Positions 26,528-36,173 of a stretch of DNA of 64,000 nt are shown in pieces. Each line of letters starts with the position of its first letter. The first letter of the stretch is position 1. Made by a program: the position numbers and the translations under genes. The stretch is from Clostridium carboxidivorans P7 (GTDB lineage: Bacteria; Bacillota; Clostridia; Clostridiales; Clostridiaceae), in NCBI RefSeq assembly GCF_001038625.1, contig NZ_CP011803.1, positions 5,394,001 through 5,458,000 of the forward strand. Direction: 5' to 3'. Below the pieces are notes generated by a model. It was given only the letters and a program-made list of their open reading frames with translations. It ran no database searches and was not told the DNA's origin.

Positions 26528-27823
26528 CTAAAAGGGAATATCGCCATCATCAATAGGAACAGGTTCTGGAGCAACAGGATAAAAATCCTGAAGTGCTGCG
26601 ATTTTAATATCATTAACTGCAATTTTAAATTGAGACTTAGCCATTGACGTTAGAATTCCAACATTTTTACAATTTAAAATTCTATCTTTTATGTAAGTGT
26701 CTTTAACATATACAACAAGAGTTTCACCACATTGTTTTGCAGTAGAATTTTCTAAAAGAGTACTTAATAAAGTATAGCCTTCAAGGAATAATGTAAATCC
26801 CATTGTATCCCAATCCTTAATATCTTCAGCAGTATTTGATGTGCCACTCAGGTTTTCTTCAAATTCCATTTTATTTAGTAGAGCTTCACGTGTTGGCTCC
26901 CAGTCATGCAGTAAATTGCTATTATAAAAAGTAGTTACGTTTCCACATTTAGGACAATACCTGGCATTACCAGGAGCTGTTGTGTGGCAGCCACCGCAAT
27001 CATTTGTACATTCGTTAAATAAATATTGTCCACATATAGGGCAATATTCATCAGATTCCCCAATAACACTGTTAGCGCATTTAGGGCAAACAGAAACTTT
27101 CATAGTATTTTCACTTATTTTAAAACCGTCATCATATTTCATAGTAGTTACCCCCCTAGTACCATTTTTCAAAAACATTCCACAAATTTTACAATAGAAA
27201 TCCTTTGGATTTATTTCTGCATTTTCACAGTTTTCACAAACTAAAAAGGTTTTAGAAAATCTTAAATGAGAACACTTAAGGTTACTTAACCTTTTTAATA
27301 CAGCCCATTCTGAAACATTAAAATGTTCTGCCACATTTTCTAAAGATGTAAAATTGCAGGTAGATATTTTACTTTCAGGCATAAGTATTCTACCTGCAAA
27401 TTCATCAGCTTCTAGTTCCTCTATATATAAATCATCTTCTGTTTTATACTCATCTGGAAGTTCATAATGTTTTAGATAAATATGAGCTATTTCATGAGCT
27501 AAAGTGAAATTAAGTCTTCGATGCTTGGACATTTCAAAAGGATAATGAATTTTATTTTTGTTAACAATTATTAAAAAATTGTCCAATTCCCTTGAATACA
27601 CTGTTGCTGCATCTGTTTTATTAGATAAGTTTGGAATTGATTTTATATGAATAGGTAGACATTGCTCTTCCTGAATTTTTAATATAAGTTTAACACAATC
27701 TAAGGGCCAATATTTTAATTCAAAATCTTTTATAAAGTCTTTTACCCTTTTAGTAATATATTCAATCCTATGCTGGGGTATTTTATCTAATGTATAATAA
27801 CTGTCTTTACTAGAATGACACAT
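26528..27823 (-). CDS. ImmA/IrrE metallopeptidase with zinc ribbons and SSB-like tail
   Basis: 431 aa from the ATG at 27823, chosen for its TGGAGGG ribosome binding site (an in-frame ATG 30 bp upstream has none). Peptidase site HEIAH near residue 110. Residues about 190-300 hold several CxxC pairs forming two or three zinc ribbons. The remainder is a helical-sheet domain, then a proline-rich linker and the C-terminal tip DDGDIPF. That tip is almost the SSB signature DDDIPF, by which single-strand-binding proteins recruit partners. It faces the prophage repressor gene and probably controls induction by cleaving it. Confidence 0.82.
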   Translation of the reverse strand: MCHSSKDSYYTLDKIPQHRIEYITKRVKDFIKDFELKYWPLDCVKLILKIQEEQCLPIHIKSIPNLSNKTDAATVYSRELDNFLIIVNKNKIHYPFEMSKHRRLNFTLAHEIAHIYLKHYELPDEYKTEDDLYIEELEADEFAGRILMPESKISTCNFTSLENVAEHFNVSEWAVLKRLSNLKCSHLRFSKTFLVCENCENAEINPKDFYCKICGMFLKNGTRGVTTMKYDDGFKISENTMKVSVCPKCANSVIGESDEYCPICGQYLFNECTNDCGGCHTTAPGNARYCPKCGNVTTFYNSNLLHDWEPTREALLNKMEFEENLSGTSNTAEDIKDWDTMGFTLFLEGYTLLSTLLENSTAKQCGETLVVYVKDTYIKDRILNCKNVGILTSMAKSQFKIAVNDIKIAALQDFYPVAPEPVPIDDGDIPF

Positions 27824-27915
27824 ATAATCCCTCCACATCATAAAATAGAACAAATGTTCTGTAAGTTAATTATAATATGAAATTATTACCAAGTAAAGAA
27901 AAAACAAGAATAAAT

Positions 27916-28338
27916 TTATTTATTCTTGTTTTTATTTAAATAAAAGTTTGCAAATTCTTTTATGGCGGTTATGTCTTCCTTAGGTAGTTCAGAAGTAACT
28001 CTATTCATAATAGTTAAAAGTTCAGAATCTTTATTATGAATATTTTTTGCCATTTTTAGAGTATCTGCAAATTCACCGTCTTCAGTTCTAAAAATGAGCT
28101 CAGTGTATTTTTCATGATCGATTGTTTCTTCAATATAACCTGCTTTAGTCATTAATTCACCATAGCTTATTTCAAGGTGGGGTGCTATTGCCTTTAGTAT
28201 ATTTGGAGATGGCTTTTGTCTTTCTCCAGATTCTATACGTGAAATTTCTGTATTGCTAATATTGCAAAGATCAGCAAGCTGTCTTTGAGACAGTCCTTTT
28301 TCTTTTCTAAGATTTTTTAAAAATTCACCAAATTTCAT
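27916..28338 (-). CDS. Xre-family prophage repressor
   Basis: 140 aa from the ATG at 28338, with AGGAGGG 10 bp upstream (an in-frame TTG is too close to it). HTH: FLKNLRKEKGLSQRQLADLCNISNTEISRIESGERQKPS, a textbook CI-like DNA-binding domain. The C-terminal part is helical. Divergent from two Cro-like genes, as in lambdoid switches, and next to an ImmA-like peptidase that is its likely inactivator. Confidence 0.88.
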   Translation of the reverse strand: MKFGEFLKNLRKEKGLSQRQLADLCNISNTEISRIESGERQKPSPNILKAIAPHLEISYGELMTKAGYIEETIDHEKYTELIFRTEDGEFADTLKMAKNIHNKDSELLTIMNRVTSELPKEDITAIKEFANFYLNKNKNK

Positions 28339-28480
28339 GATAGACAATCCCTCCTAAATTTAATTATATAATAAGTGTTGCCATTTGGCAATGAAAATAT
28401 TTCAATATATTTGACAAACGGTTACACAATTTAGTACAATTTTATTGTAACCTAATGGAAACAATATGGAGGGATAAAAA

Positions 28481-28681
28481 GTGCAACCTAATAAAAAATA
28501 TATCATAGATCTCATTCATAAAAGTAATTGGTCACAAAATAAATTTGCCATGAAGGCTGGAGTTTCAAAGACTACAATAAGTAGGTGGGTTAATGGAAAG
28601 AGGGGAGCAGGGGCAGAATTAATAGCTGGTATAATTAGGGCTTTTCCTAATGAACCAATAGATAAGCTATTTTTTTTATAA
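28481..28681 (+). CDS. Small HTH protein, Cro-like
   Basis: 66 aa, GTG start with GGAGGG upstream. Almost entirely one helix-turn-helix (LIHKSNWSQNKFAMKAGVSKTTISRWVNGKRGAG). First rightward gene opposite the repressor, so probably the early switch protein. It is paralogous to the next gene (shared GxxRTxxSRxxNxKRGAG pattern). Confidence 0.8.
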   Translation: MQPNKKYIIDLIHKSNWSQNKFAMKAGVSKTTISRWVNGKRGAGAELIAGIIRAFPNEPIDKLFFL

Positions 28682-28765
28682 AGTATGTTGCTAAGTGGTG
28701 ACACTGGTTGATAAATAGAAACAGAACTAAATATAGTCAACGGCAAAAAGGAGGACAAATCATAT

Positions 28766-28975
28766 ATGAAAGTTAGAAATGAAGTTTTAAAGGAAAAACT
28801 AAAGAAAAATTTATGGAGTCAAAATGAGCTGGCAATAAGAGTAGGTGTTACCAGGGGGACAATAAGTAGAGTTATGAATAACAAAAGAGGGGCTGGTAGA
28901 AAAGTTATAGAAGGACTTCTTAGAACTTTTCCAGAGGAAACAATGGATACTTTATTTTATACAAAGAAAAATTAA
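28766..28975 (+). CDS. Second small HTH protein, Cro-like
   Basis: 69 aa, again a single HTH (LKKNLWSQNELAIRVGVTRGTISRVMNNKRGAG), and about 45 percent like the preceding protein by eye. ATG with AAAGGAGG upstream. The tandem pair suggests duplication within the early phage region. Confidence 0.8.
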   Translation: MKVRNEVLKEKLKKNLWSQNELAIRVGVTRGTISRVMNNKRGAGRKVIEGLLRTFPEETMDTLFYTKKN

Positions 28976-28993
28976 GAAAGAGGTGTTGTATAT

Positions 28994-29314
28994 ATGGATA
29001 TTAATATAAACGTAAGGATTGATTCTCCAGACATTATGAATTCCTTATTGGCTTTATCAGAAGCATTAGCACAAATAAAAACAGCAGCTGAAATAAAAGG
29101 TCAAACTCAGATAAAGCCTGAAGAAGTACAAGCACCAAAAGAAAAAAACAAGGTAGTAACTTTAGAAGAAGTAAGAGGACTTCTTGCAAAGCTTTCACAA
29201 GCTGGAAAACAGCAGAAGGTAAAAGCACTTATAGAAAAATTTGGTGGTAAAAGATTATCAGATATTCCAAAGCAAAAATATGGTGAACTTTTAAAAGAGG
29301 CTGAGGCGATTTAG
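28994..29314 (+). CDS. Phage early-region protein, function unknown
   Basis: 106 aa. The C-terminal half (VVTLEEVRGLLAKLSQAGKQQKVKALIEKFGGKRLSDIPKQKY) resembles a short domain common in prophage early regions, which often lies beside ssDNA-binding genes. The N-terminal half is alanine-rich helix. It begins after AGAGGTG and is followed by the DUF2815 gene. Confidence 0.65.
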   Translation: MDININVRIDSPDIMNSLLALSEALAQIKTAAEIKGQTQIKPEEVQAPKEKNKVVTLEEVRGLLAKLSQAGKQQKVKALIEKFGGKRLSDIPKQKYGELLKEAEAI

Positions 29315-29360
29315 AAATGCTTGAACATATGCAGATTTTAAAAATTAGGAGGAACTATCT

Positions 29361-29882
29361 ATGAAAGTTATAACGGGAAAAGTAAGATTCAGTTATGCAA
29401 ATGTGTGGGAGCCTAAAAGCATTAATGGAGGTGACCCAAAATATTCAGTAAGCTTAATCATACCTAAAGCTGATAAAGTTACCATAAATAAAGTGAAAGA
29501 AGCAATTGAATCTGCTAAAAAAGAGGGAATATCTAAATTAGGGGGCAGTATACCAGATAACTTAAAAATGCCCCTTAGGGATGGGGATGTTGATAGAGCA
29601 GAGGAAGAAGCATATAAAGACAGCTATTTTATAAATGCAAACAGCAGTACAAAGCCTGGAATAGTGGATAAAAATGTACAAACCATAACAGATAAAAGTG
29701 AATTTTACAGCGGCTGCTATGGGAGAGCTAGTATTACATTTTATGCTTACAATGTTGATGGAAACAAAGGTATAGCCTGCGGACTTGAAAATCTTCAAAA
29801 GTTAGAGGATGGAGAGGCACTTGGCGGACACAGTAGGGCTGAAGATGATTTTGATGCAGCAGCAGACAACTTTTTAGATTGA
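29361..29882 (+). CDS. DUF2815 phage protein, probable ssDNA-binding
   Basis: 173 aa. The opening KVITGKVRFSYANVWEPKSINGGDPKYSVSLIIPKADK, the middle GCYGRASITFYAYNVDGNKGIACGLENLQKL and the acidic end identify DUF2815, a single-strand DNA-binding-like phage family usually encoded next to a family A DNA polymerase, as here. AGGAGG precedes ATG. Confidence 0.85.
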   Translation: MKVITGKVRFSYANVWEPKSINGGDPKYSVSLIIPKADKVTINKVKEAIESAKKEGISKLGGSIPDNLKMPLRDGDVDRAEEEAYKDSYFINANSSTKPGIVDKNVQTITDKSEFYSGCYGRASITFYAYNVDGNKGIACGLENLQKLEDGEALGGHSRAEDDFDAAADNFLD

Positions 29883-29922
29883 TTTTTAGTTCTTAGCTAA
29901 AATTGCCAATAATCTTTTTTCA

Positions 29923-30063
29923 TAAGTAAGAGGTAAGAGTGAAGAACTAAGAGTTATGGATGATTTCCTTCCGCTGTGGCTCCCGAAAATCTAAAATATA
30001 TTTAAAGATTTTTCTTTGAAAAATCCTCCTTAACTCTTACTTCTTAGTTTTTAGTTCTTACCT
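29923..30063. repeat. Inverted-repeat element between DUF2815 and polymerase genes
   Basis: The left side is rich in AAGTAAGAGGTAAGAG and AGAACTAAGAGTTA. The right side carries the complements (TTAACTCTTACTTC, TTAGTTCTTACC). The middle contains GATTTTTC / GAAAAATC arms. About 140 bp, non-coding, inserted between two otherwise adjacent phage genes. It resembles a MITE-like palindromic unit; GGAGGATTTTTC is shared with the element at 34731-34925. Confidence 0.55.
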
Positions 30064-30092
30064 AAAAAGTTAACTTATAGGGAGATGATTAT

Positions 30093-32033
30093 TTGCTATC
30101 CATTGATATAGAAACCTATTCAAGTGTTGACATCACAAAATCTGGAGTTTATGCATATACAGAGGCAGAGGATTTTGAAATATTATTATTTGCCTATGCT
30201 TATGAGGATAAAGAAATAAATATTATAGATTTAGCTTTTGGTGAAAAGTTACCACAAGGTATAATAGAAGATTTAACTAATCCAAAGCTTATAAAAACAG
30301 CTTTTAATGCTAACTTTGAAAGAACCTGTCTAGCAAAATATTTAAATAAACCTATGCCGCCAGAGCAGTGGAGATGCAGTGCTGTTCATGCATTAGCTTT
30401 AGGATTTGGAGGAAGCCTTGAAGGAGCTGCTAAAAGTTTAAATTTACAGCAGCAGAAAATGAAGGAAGGGAAGGCTCTTATAAGGTACTTTTCTATGCCC
30501 TGCAAACGTGGTGAAAGGAGCCGGAACTTACCCCAGCATAATATAGAAAAATGGAAGGTATTTAAAACTTATTGCAAGCAGGATGTGGAAGTTGAAAGAG
30601 CTGTAAGAAAGAAGTTAGAAAAATATCCAGTAACAAAAAAGGAATGGGAACTTTGGGCTCTGGATCAAAAAATAAATGATAGTGGAGTTAAGATAGATAA
30701 AGTATTGGTGCATAGTGCCATAGAATGTGATAAAACCTGTCAAAGTAAAAAAACAGAAGAAGCTGCAGCTTTAACAGGTCTTGAAAATCCTAATAGTCAG
30801 GTGCAGTTAAAAGGCTGGCTTGAAACTAAGGGTGTAAAAGCTGAAAGTTTATCAAAGGAAAAGGTAAGAGAATTATTAAAAGAAGTAGAAGATGAAAAGG
30901 TTAAAAGAGTACTTAAGCTTAGGCAGGAGTTATCTAAGACTTCTGTTAAAAAATATGAAGCTATAAAAAGAGCTGTGTGCAAAGATGAAAGAGTAAGGGG
31001 ACTTTTGAAATTTTATGGAGCAAATCGTACTGGCAGATGGTCAGGAAAATTAGTTCAGACTCAAAATTTACCAAGAAACACTATGGATAATTTAGAAGCT
31101 GCACGTATGCTTCTTAAATCAGGAAATTATGAAATGCTGGAGGTTTTATTTTATAGTGTGCCGGAGGTTTTATCCCAGCTTATAAGAACAGCCTTTATTC
31201 CAGCTTTTAATTCAAGATTTATAGTATCAGATTTTAGTGCCATTGAAGCTAGAGTTATAGCTTGGCTTGCAGGAGAAAAATGGGTTATAGATACTTTTAA
31301 AGGCAGTGGAAAAGTTTATGAAATGGCAGCAAGTAGGATGTTTGGGGTGCCAATTGAAAAGATAGTTAAAGGTAATATGGAATACTCATTAAGGCAGAAA
31401 GGAAAAGTGGCAACCCTTGCTTGTGGTTATCAAGGAAGTACAGGTGCGCTTATAGCAATGGGAGCTGTAAAGATGGGATTGAAAGAAGAGGAACTTTCAG
31501 GCATTGTTGCAGCCTGGAGAAAATCAAATTCTAACATAGTAAAGCTGTGGAGAAAAATTGAGGATGCAGCAATAAAAGCAGTAAGAGAAAAGAAAGTAGT
31601 GAAAATGCAGTATGGACTTGAGTTTTTTGGAAGTGAAGAATTTTTATTTATCAAGCTTCCTTCAGGAAGAAGTCTTTCTTATGTGAGACCTAGAATTGAA
31701 AAGGATTTTAGGTTCAATAAACTAAAACTTACTTATGAAGGAATAGAGCAGGGAACTAAAGCATGGGGAAGACTTAATACTTATGGAGGAAAACTTACAG
31801 AAAATATAGTTCAAGCAATTGCCAGAGATTGTTTAGCTTATGCAATGCTAAGGCTGGATAGGGCGGGTTATAAAATAGTGTTTCATGTTCATGATGAAGT
31901 TATATTGGATGTGCCAAATGGATTTGGTTCTTTAAAGGAAGTAAATGAAATCATGGGTAAACCTATTGAATGGGCAAAAGGACTTCCATTAAAAGCTGAT
32001 GGTTTTGAAACTGATTATTATAAGAAGGATTAA
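30093..32033 (+). CDS. Family A DNA polymerase, phage type
   Basis: 646 aa, TTG start with AGGGAG upstream. N-terminal 3'-5' exonuclease: LSIDIETYSSVDI (Asp/Glu), FNANFERTC, and KTYCKQDVEVERAV. Polymerase motif A DFSAIEARVIAWLAG near 376, the O-helix region RQKGKVATLACGYQGS, motif C HVHDEVILDVP near 598. No 5' nuclease domain, typical of phage replicative enzymes. It operates with the DUF2815 protein and the VapE-like primase-helicase downstream. Confidence 0.93.
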   Translation: MLSIDIETYSSVDITKSGVYAYTEAEDFEILLFAYAYEDKEINIIDLAFGEKLPQGIIEDLTNPKLIKTAFNANFERTCLAKYLNKPMPPEQWRCSAVHALALGFGGSLEGAAKSLNLQQQKMKEGKALIRYFSMPCKRGERSRNLPQHNIEKWKVFKTYCKQDVEVERAVRKKLEKYPVTKKEWELWALDQKINDSGVKIDKVLVHSAIECDKTCQSKKTEEAAALTGLENPNSQVQLKGWLETKGVKAESLSKEKVRELLKEVEDEKVKRVLKLRQELSKTSVKKYEAIKRAVCKDERVRGLLKFYGANRTGRWSGKLVQTQNLPRNTMDNLEAARMLLKSGNYEMLEVLFYSVPEVLSQLIRTAFIPAFNSRFIVSDFSAIEARVIAWLAGEKWVIDTFKGSGKVYEMAASRMFGVPIEKIVKGNMEYSLRQKGKVATLACGYQGSTGALIAMGAVKMGLKEEELSGIVAAWRKSNSNIVKLWRKIEDAAIKAVREKKVVKMQYGLEFFGSEEFLFIKLPSGRSLSYVRPRIEKDFRFNKLKLTYEGIEQGTKAWGRLNTYGGKLTENIVQAIARDCLAYAMLRLDRAGYKIVFHVHDEVILDVPNGFGSLKEVNEIMGKPIEWAKGLPLKADGFETDYYKKD

Positions 32034-32079
32034 CCAGACACTCAGTTATCTTCTACGAGAATTTTGGAGGTGGATCACA

Positions 32080-34494
32080 TTGAAAAATGATGGTGTTATT
32101 ACAATTGCGGTAGGTAGAAATCGTAGGGAAGTAAAGTGGAAAAATAAAGAGATGAAGTGGTCCGAATTTTTAGATAAGGTAAGTAAAACTGTAAGAACAC
32201 CAGAAACTTATGAACAATACAATAAGCTGCCTAAAAATGATCAGGATGATATAAAAGATGTGGGTGGTTTTGTTGGTGGAGCTTTAAGATCTGGAAGGAG
32301 AAAAGGTGATGCTGTTTTAAGCAGAAGTATTCTTACTTTAGATGTTGATTATGGACAAGAAGGCTTATGGGATACTATAGAAATGCTATTTAACTTTGGC
32401 TGTTGTATGTATACAACCCATAAACACAGTAAAGATAAACCAAGGTTCAGATTAGTTATTCCATTAAGCAGGACTGTAACTTCTGAAGAATATGGAGCAG
32501 TAGCAAGGAAAGTTGCAGAGGATATAGGAATTGATTATTTTGATGATACAACTTATGAACCTTCAAGACTTATGTATTGGCCATCCACATCACAAGATGG
32601 AGAATTTATTTTTAAATATCAAGATGAAGCATGGTTAAATCCTGATTATATTTTAAGTAGATATGAAAATTGGCAGGAGGTTTCTTTGTGGCCTGAGTCT
32701 TCAAGAAACATAAAAATTAGAGAAAAGTCAGTAGATAAACAAGGAAATCCAAGGGAGAAAGATGGAATTGTAGGTGCATTTTGCAGAACTTATTCTGTAG
32801 TGGAGGTTATTGAAAAGTTTTTAAGTGATATATATGTACCTTGTGCTGATAAAAATAGATATACATATGCCAAGGGTTCAACAAGTGGAGGCTTAGTTAT
32901 TTATGAAAAGGGTGATTTTGCTTATTCACATCATGGAACAGACCCAGTATCAGGTAAACTTTGCAATGCCTTTGACTTAGTAAGAATTCATAAGTTTGGA
33001 CATTTAGATGAAGAGGTTAAAGAAGGAACAGCAGCTGGAAAGCTGCCTTCTTATGAAGCTATGATGGATTTTAGTAGAAGGGATGAAGAAGTAAAGCGCA
33101 CCATTGGACAAGAAAGGTTAAAAGCAGCAAAAGAAGATTTTACAGACATGGAAGCTTTAGAATACATGGATACAGAGTGGTTGAAGCTTCTTGAGGTTGA
33201 TAAAAGAGGCTTTTATAGACCAACCATAGATAATTTAGTTTTAATTCTTGAAAATGATCCATATTTAAAAGAAAAAATAGCTTTAAATGAGTTTTCACAC
33301 AGAACAATGATAAGAGGGAATCTTCCATGGCATAAGCTAAATAATACAGAAGAGGGTGATCCTTGGAAAGATAGTGATGATGCTGCATTAAGGTATTACA
33401 GTGAAAAAGTATATGGAATAACTTCACCTACAAAAATAGATGATGCACTTTTAATTGTGGAAGAAAAAAATAAATATCATCCAATAAGGGATTATCTTAA
33501 AGAAACTGTATGGGATGGAACAAGGAGAGTTGAGACCTTGTTTATTGATTATCTTGGTGCAGAAGATAGTTCTTATACAAGAACGGTGACAAGAAAAGCT
33601 GTGGCTGCAGCAGTTGCCCGTGTGTTTGTACCTGGAATAAAGTTTGATTATATGCTTGTTTTAGTTGGCAGACAGGGAATAGGAAAAAGTCATATTATAA
33701 GCTTGCTAGGTAAAAATTGGTATTCAGATTCTTTTAGTACAGTGCAGGGAAAGGAAGCTTATGAACAGCTTCAAGATGCATGGATTATTGAAATGGCAGA
33801 GCTTTCTGCTACTAAAAGAGCAGAAACGGAAGCTGTAAAACATTTTATATCTAAAAGAGAGGATATTTACAGAGTTGCATATGGCAAGCGTGTAACAAAA
33901 TTTCCAAGGCAGTGTGTATTTTTTGGAACTACTAATGATAATGATTTCTTAAGAGATAAGACAGGAAATAGACGTTACTGGCCTGTACTTGTAGGAATAA
34001 ATAAAATTAATAAAAATTTGTGGAAAGAAATGAATCAATATGAAATAGATCAAATATGGGCAGAAGCTTTGAAGCTTTGGGAGGATGGGGAGGATTTATT
34101 CCTTGCACCTGATATAGAAAAAGAAGCTGTTAAGGTTCAAGCACAACATACGGAAGAAAGTTCTAAGGAAGGCTTAATTAGAGAATATCTTAATAGGCTG
34201 CTGCCTGAAAATTGGAAAGATCTCGATATTGGAGCACGCAGACTTTTTATTCATGGTACTGATTTTGGAGAAGCTAAAGAAGGTACTGTTCAAAGGGATA
34301 AGGTATGTGCGATGGAAATATGGGTAGAGCTTTTTCAAGCAGATCCAAAACAGATGACACCTGTTCAAGCAAGAGAAATTAATGATATTTTAAGAAAAAT
34401 TGAAGGATGGAAACCTTATTGTAAAGGAACAGGAAAACTTAAATTTGGAAAAACCTACGGATTGCAAAGAGCATTTACAAGAACGTATCCATAA
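32080..34494 (+). CDS. VapE-family primase-helicase
   Basis: 804 aa from the TTG at 32080, which follows TTTGGAGGTGG. The frame is open further up to 31999 but there it overlaps the polymerase gene. The N-terminal part looks like a primase-polymerase fold (SILTLDVDYGQ, THKHSKDKPRFRLVIPL, EPSRLMYWPS). The C-terminal half is a VirE/VapE ATPase: VLVGRQGIGKSHIISLLG (Walker A), then QDAWIIEMAELSATKRAE and FFGTTNDNDFLRD. It should open and prime DNA for the prophage replication module. Confidence 0.88.
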   Translation: MKNDGVITIAVGRNRREVKWKNKEMKWSEFLDKVSKTVRTPETYEQYNKLPKNDQDDIKDVGGFVGGALRSGRRKGDAVLSRSILTLDVDYGQEGLWDTIEMLFNFGCCMYTTHKHSKDKPRFRLVIPLSRTVTSEEYGAVARKVAEDIGIDYFDDTTYEPSRLMYWPSTSQDGEFIFKYQDEAWLNPDYILSRYENWQEVSLWPESSRNIKIREKSVDKQGNPREKDGIVGAFCRTYSVVEVIEKFLSDIYVPCADKNRYTYAKGSTSGGLVIYEKGDFAYSHHGTDPVSGKLCNAFDLVRIHKFGHLDEEVKEGTAAGKLPSYEAMMDFSRRDEEVKRTIGQERLKAAKEDFTDMEALEYMDTEWLKLLEVDKRGFYRPTIDNLVLILENDPYLKEKIALNEFSHRTMIRGNLPWHKLNNTEEGDPWKDSDDAALRYYSEKVYGITSPTKIDDALLIVEEKNKYHPIRDYLKETVWDGTRRVETLFIDYLGAEDSSYTRTVTRKAVAAAVARVFVPGIKFDYMLVLVGRQGIGKSHIISLLGKNWYSDSFSTVQGKEAYEQLQDAWIIEMAELSATKRAETEAVKHFISKREDIYRVAYGKRVTKFPRQCVFFGTTNDNDFLRDKTGNRRYWPVLVGINKINKNLWKEMNQYEIDQIWAEALKLWEDGEDLFLAPDIEKEAVKVQAQHTEESSKEGLIREYLNRLLPENWKDLDIGARRLFIHGTDFGEAKEGTVQRDKVCAMEIWVELFQADPKQMTPVQAREINDILRKIEGWKPYCKGTGKLKFGKTYGLQRAFTRTYP

Positions 34495-34730
34495 AGAAAA
34501 ATATAGTATCCATAAAATGCAGCATGGATACGGTTAAGGATACGGCTGAAAGTTAGTAAATATAAGGGTTTGGGTTTATTGGTATCCTATATATCCTTAT
34601 TATTATTATATAGAGATATGTGAAATATAGAAATAGGTATATACCTTATATCTATATAGGGGTAAGGGTAATAGGTAAGGAGTTTTATGGATATGTGGAT
34701 ACCATTTGGTAGAGGAAAGTATACAGAATA
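34495..34730. other. AT-rich spacer after VapE-like gene
   Basis: Contains short repeated words (GGATACG, TAGGTATATACC, TATCTATATAGG) and no open frame. The phage genes normally following here are absent, so the prophage was probably cut at this point. Confidence 0.4.
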
Positions 34731-34925
34731 CAGAGGACAGTGAAGGAGGATTTTTCTCCGCTTTGCTGCGAAAAATCTTTAATTAAATTTTTGAAGGCTC
34801 GTTTTGCTAGAGCAAAACATTGCTGATTTATATAAGTTTAAAGATTATTTTGCGTTAGCAAAACAAGCTTTAAAATAAATTAGTTTTCCGACGTAAGGAG
34901 GAAAACTTACCTTCATTGTCCTCTG
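34731..34925. repeat. 195 bp element with AGAGGACA inverted termini
   Basis: Begins CAGAGGACAGTGAAGG and ends CCTTCATTGTCCTCTG, inverted copies of each other. Inside are smaller palindromes (GCTTTGCTGC, TTTTGCTAGAGCAAAA). Too short to code, so a MITE-like non-autonomous element. Related single ends occur at 4030 and 52890. Confidence 0.65.
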
Positions 34926-34997
34926 AAAAGTTGCTTGGCAATATGAATATTATATGTATTAATCTATAAATCTAAATATATGAATGTTCTTTGAAAA

Positions 34998-35873
34998 TGA
35001 AATAATGCGGTGTTTGAAAAAAAGAAGTACTTATTCCTTTATTGCAAACTGTTGTGTAATAATATTACAAATATGTTATAATTTCTATATACTTAGGTCA
35101 AAGTTGTAATCTAATGCGAAGTAACGGTACTTTTGGTATAATATAGATAAACGAGAATTTGCGGAGGTAATTATCATGAAACAGAAAAGAGTTTTGATTA
35201 TAGAAGGGAGCCCACGTAAAAGAGGCAATTCACAGTTGCTTTGTGAAGCATTTAGAGACGGAGCAGAAAAGAGTGGTCATCACGTAGATTTGATTCGAAT
35301 TCAAGATAAAAGAATTGGATTTTGTATGGCCTGTGATGGTTGTATGAGAAATGGTGGTACCTGTGTTCTGAAAGATGATATGGCGGATATCTTAAAGCTG
35401 TATCAGGAAGCAGATGTACTTGTGCTTGCTACACCGATTTATTTTTACGGCATTTCAGCACAAATGAAAACATTTATTGATCGAACATATCCTATATGGC
35501 AGAACCTCGGACAAAAAGAAGTTTATTATATTGTTTCGGCAGGACTGGGCGAAGACATTGTGAATCGTTCACTGAGTGATCTGGATGGTTTTGTAGAGCA
35601 CCTGGAAAAATATGAAATCAAGAGAAGACTTTTTGCTACCAATGTAATGGGGGCAGGACTTGTAAAAGATACTGAATTGATGGTTAAAGCACATCAGATG
35701 GGCGAAAATATATAATAGATGAAGGTCAGAAATCATAGCATGAGAGTGACAAACTTCAATTTGTAAGGTAAATATGGTGAATAATTTTCATATTTACTGA
35801 CTTAACTATAAAAATCAAATAATCTACTGGAACACCGCATTATTCATGCTTGAATTTTGGGGTGCTTTTAGTT
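34998..35873 (+). other. Cassette A: gene between inverted arms
   Basis: The left arm TGAAATAATGCGGTGTT (34998-35014) and the right arm AACACCGCATTATTCA (35831-35846) are inverted copies enclosing a single gene. The right arm also forms the ascending side of a terminator-like hairpin (CACC..ATTCA / TGAAT..GGTG then CTTTTAG). Similar pairs enclose the mscL and VOC genes at 59.5-61.1 kb. Confidence 0.55.
35176..35715 (+). CDS. NAD(P)H-dependent FMN reductase / flavodoxin-fold protein
   Basis: 179 aa. Flavin-binding start VLIIEGSPRKRGNSQLL, cysteine cluster CMACDGC...GGTC and LATPIYFYGISAQMKTFIDR are the marks of the NADPH-dependent FMN reductase family (iron-sulfur flavoprotein-like). CxxC could bind a cluster or act in redox sensing. 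Isolated gene inside cassette A, interrupting the phage-derived region. Similar enzymes occur at 51253 and 51994. Confidence 0.88.
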   Translation: MKQKRVLIIEGSPRKRGNSQLLCEAFRDGAEKSGHHVDLIRIQDKRIGFCMACDGCMRNGGTCVLKDDMADILKLYQEADVLVLATPIYFYGISAQMKTFIDRTYPIWQNLGQKEVYYIVSAGLGEDIVNRSLSDLDGFVEHLEKYEIKRRLFATNVMGAGLVKDTELMVKAHQMGENI

Positions 35874-35937
35874 ATTTTTTAAAAATTATATTTTAATATC
35901 TATATATAAAAATAAATAGATAAAAGCGTATTACAAA

Positions 35938-36129
35938 AATAAAGTGTACTTATTGTAAATTTTAAATTTTCTTCCGATTAATTAATAGAGCTTAAAAAAA
36001 ATTATATTATTGAGGTTTATTTATCAAAGTTAAGAAAGCTTTGGGCAAATTTATTAGCTGCAGTCATGGAGTATTCCTCCAGGGTCACATCCAATAAGAT
36101 TGTCCAAAGCAAAAATAATAATTTGTTAA
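35938..36129 (+). repeat. Imperfect-hairpin repeat, copy I
   Basis: About 190 bp almost identical to 61155-61350 and partly to 53570-53680. The core 36039-36110 folds as a long imperfect hairpin: outer stem GCTTTGGGCAA / TTGTCCAAAGC, then TTATT / AATAA, an inner TGGAG / CTCCA, with bulges. No open frame. The fold is kept in the other copies despite changes. Confidence 0.65.
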
Positions 36130-36173
36130 AAGACAATCCTTGTGTATTAAAGGCATTACTTAAAAAAATCAGT

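Noticed and set aside
31999..32079. Extended start of the VapE-like gene
   Set aside because: It would overlap the polymerase gene by 35 bp without a ribosome binding site, whereas the TTG at 32080 follows GGAGGTGG.
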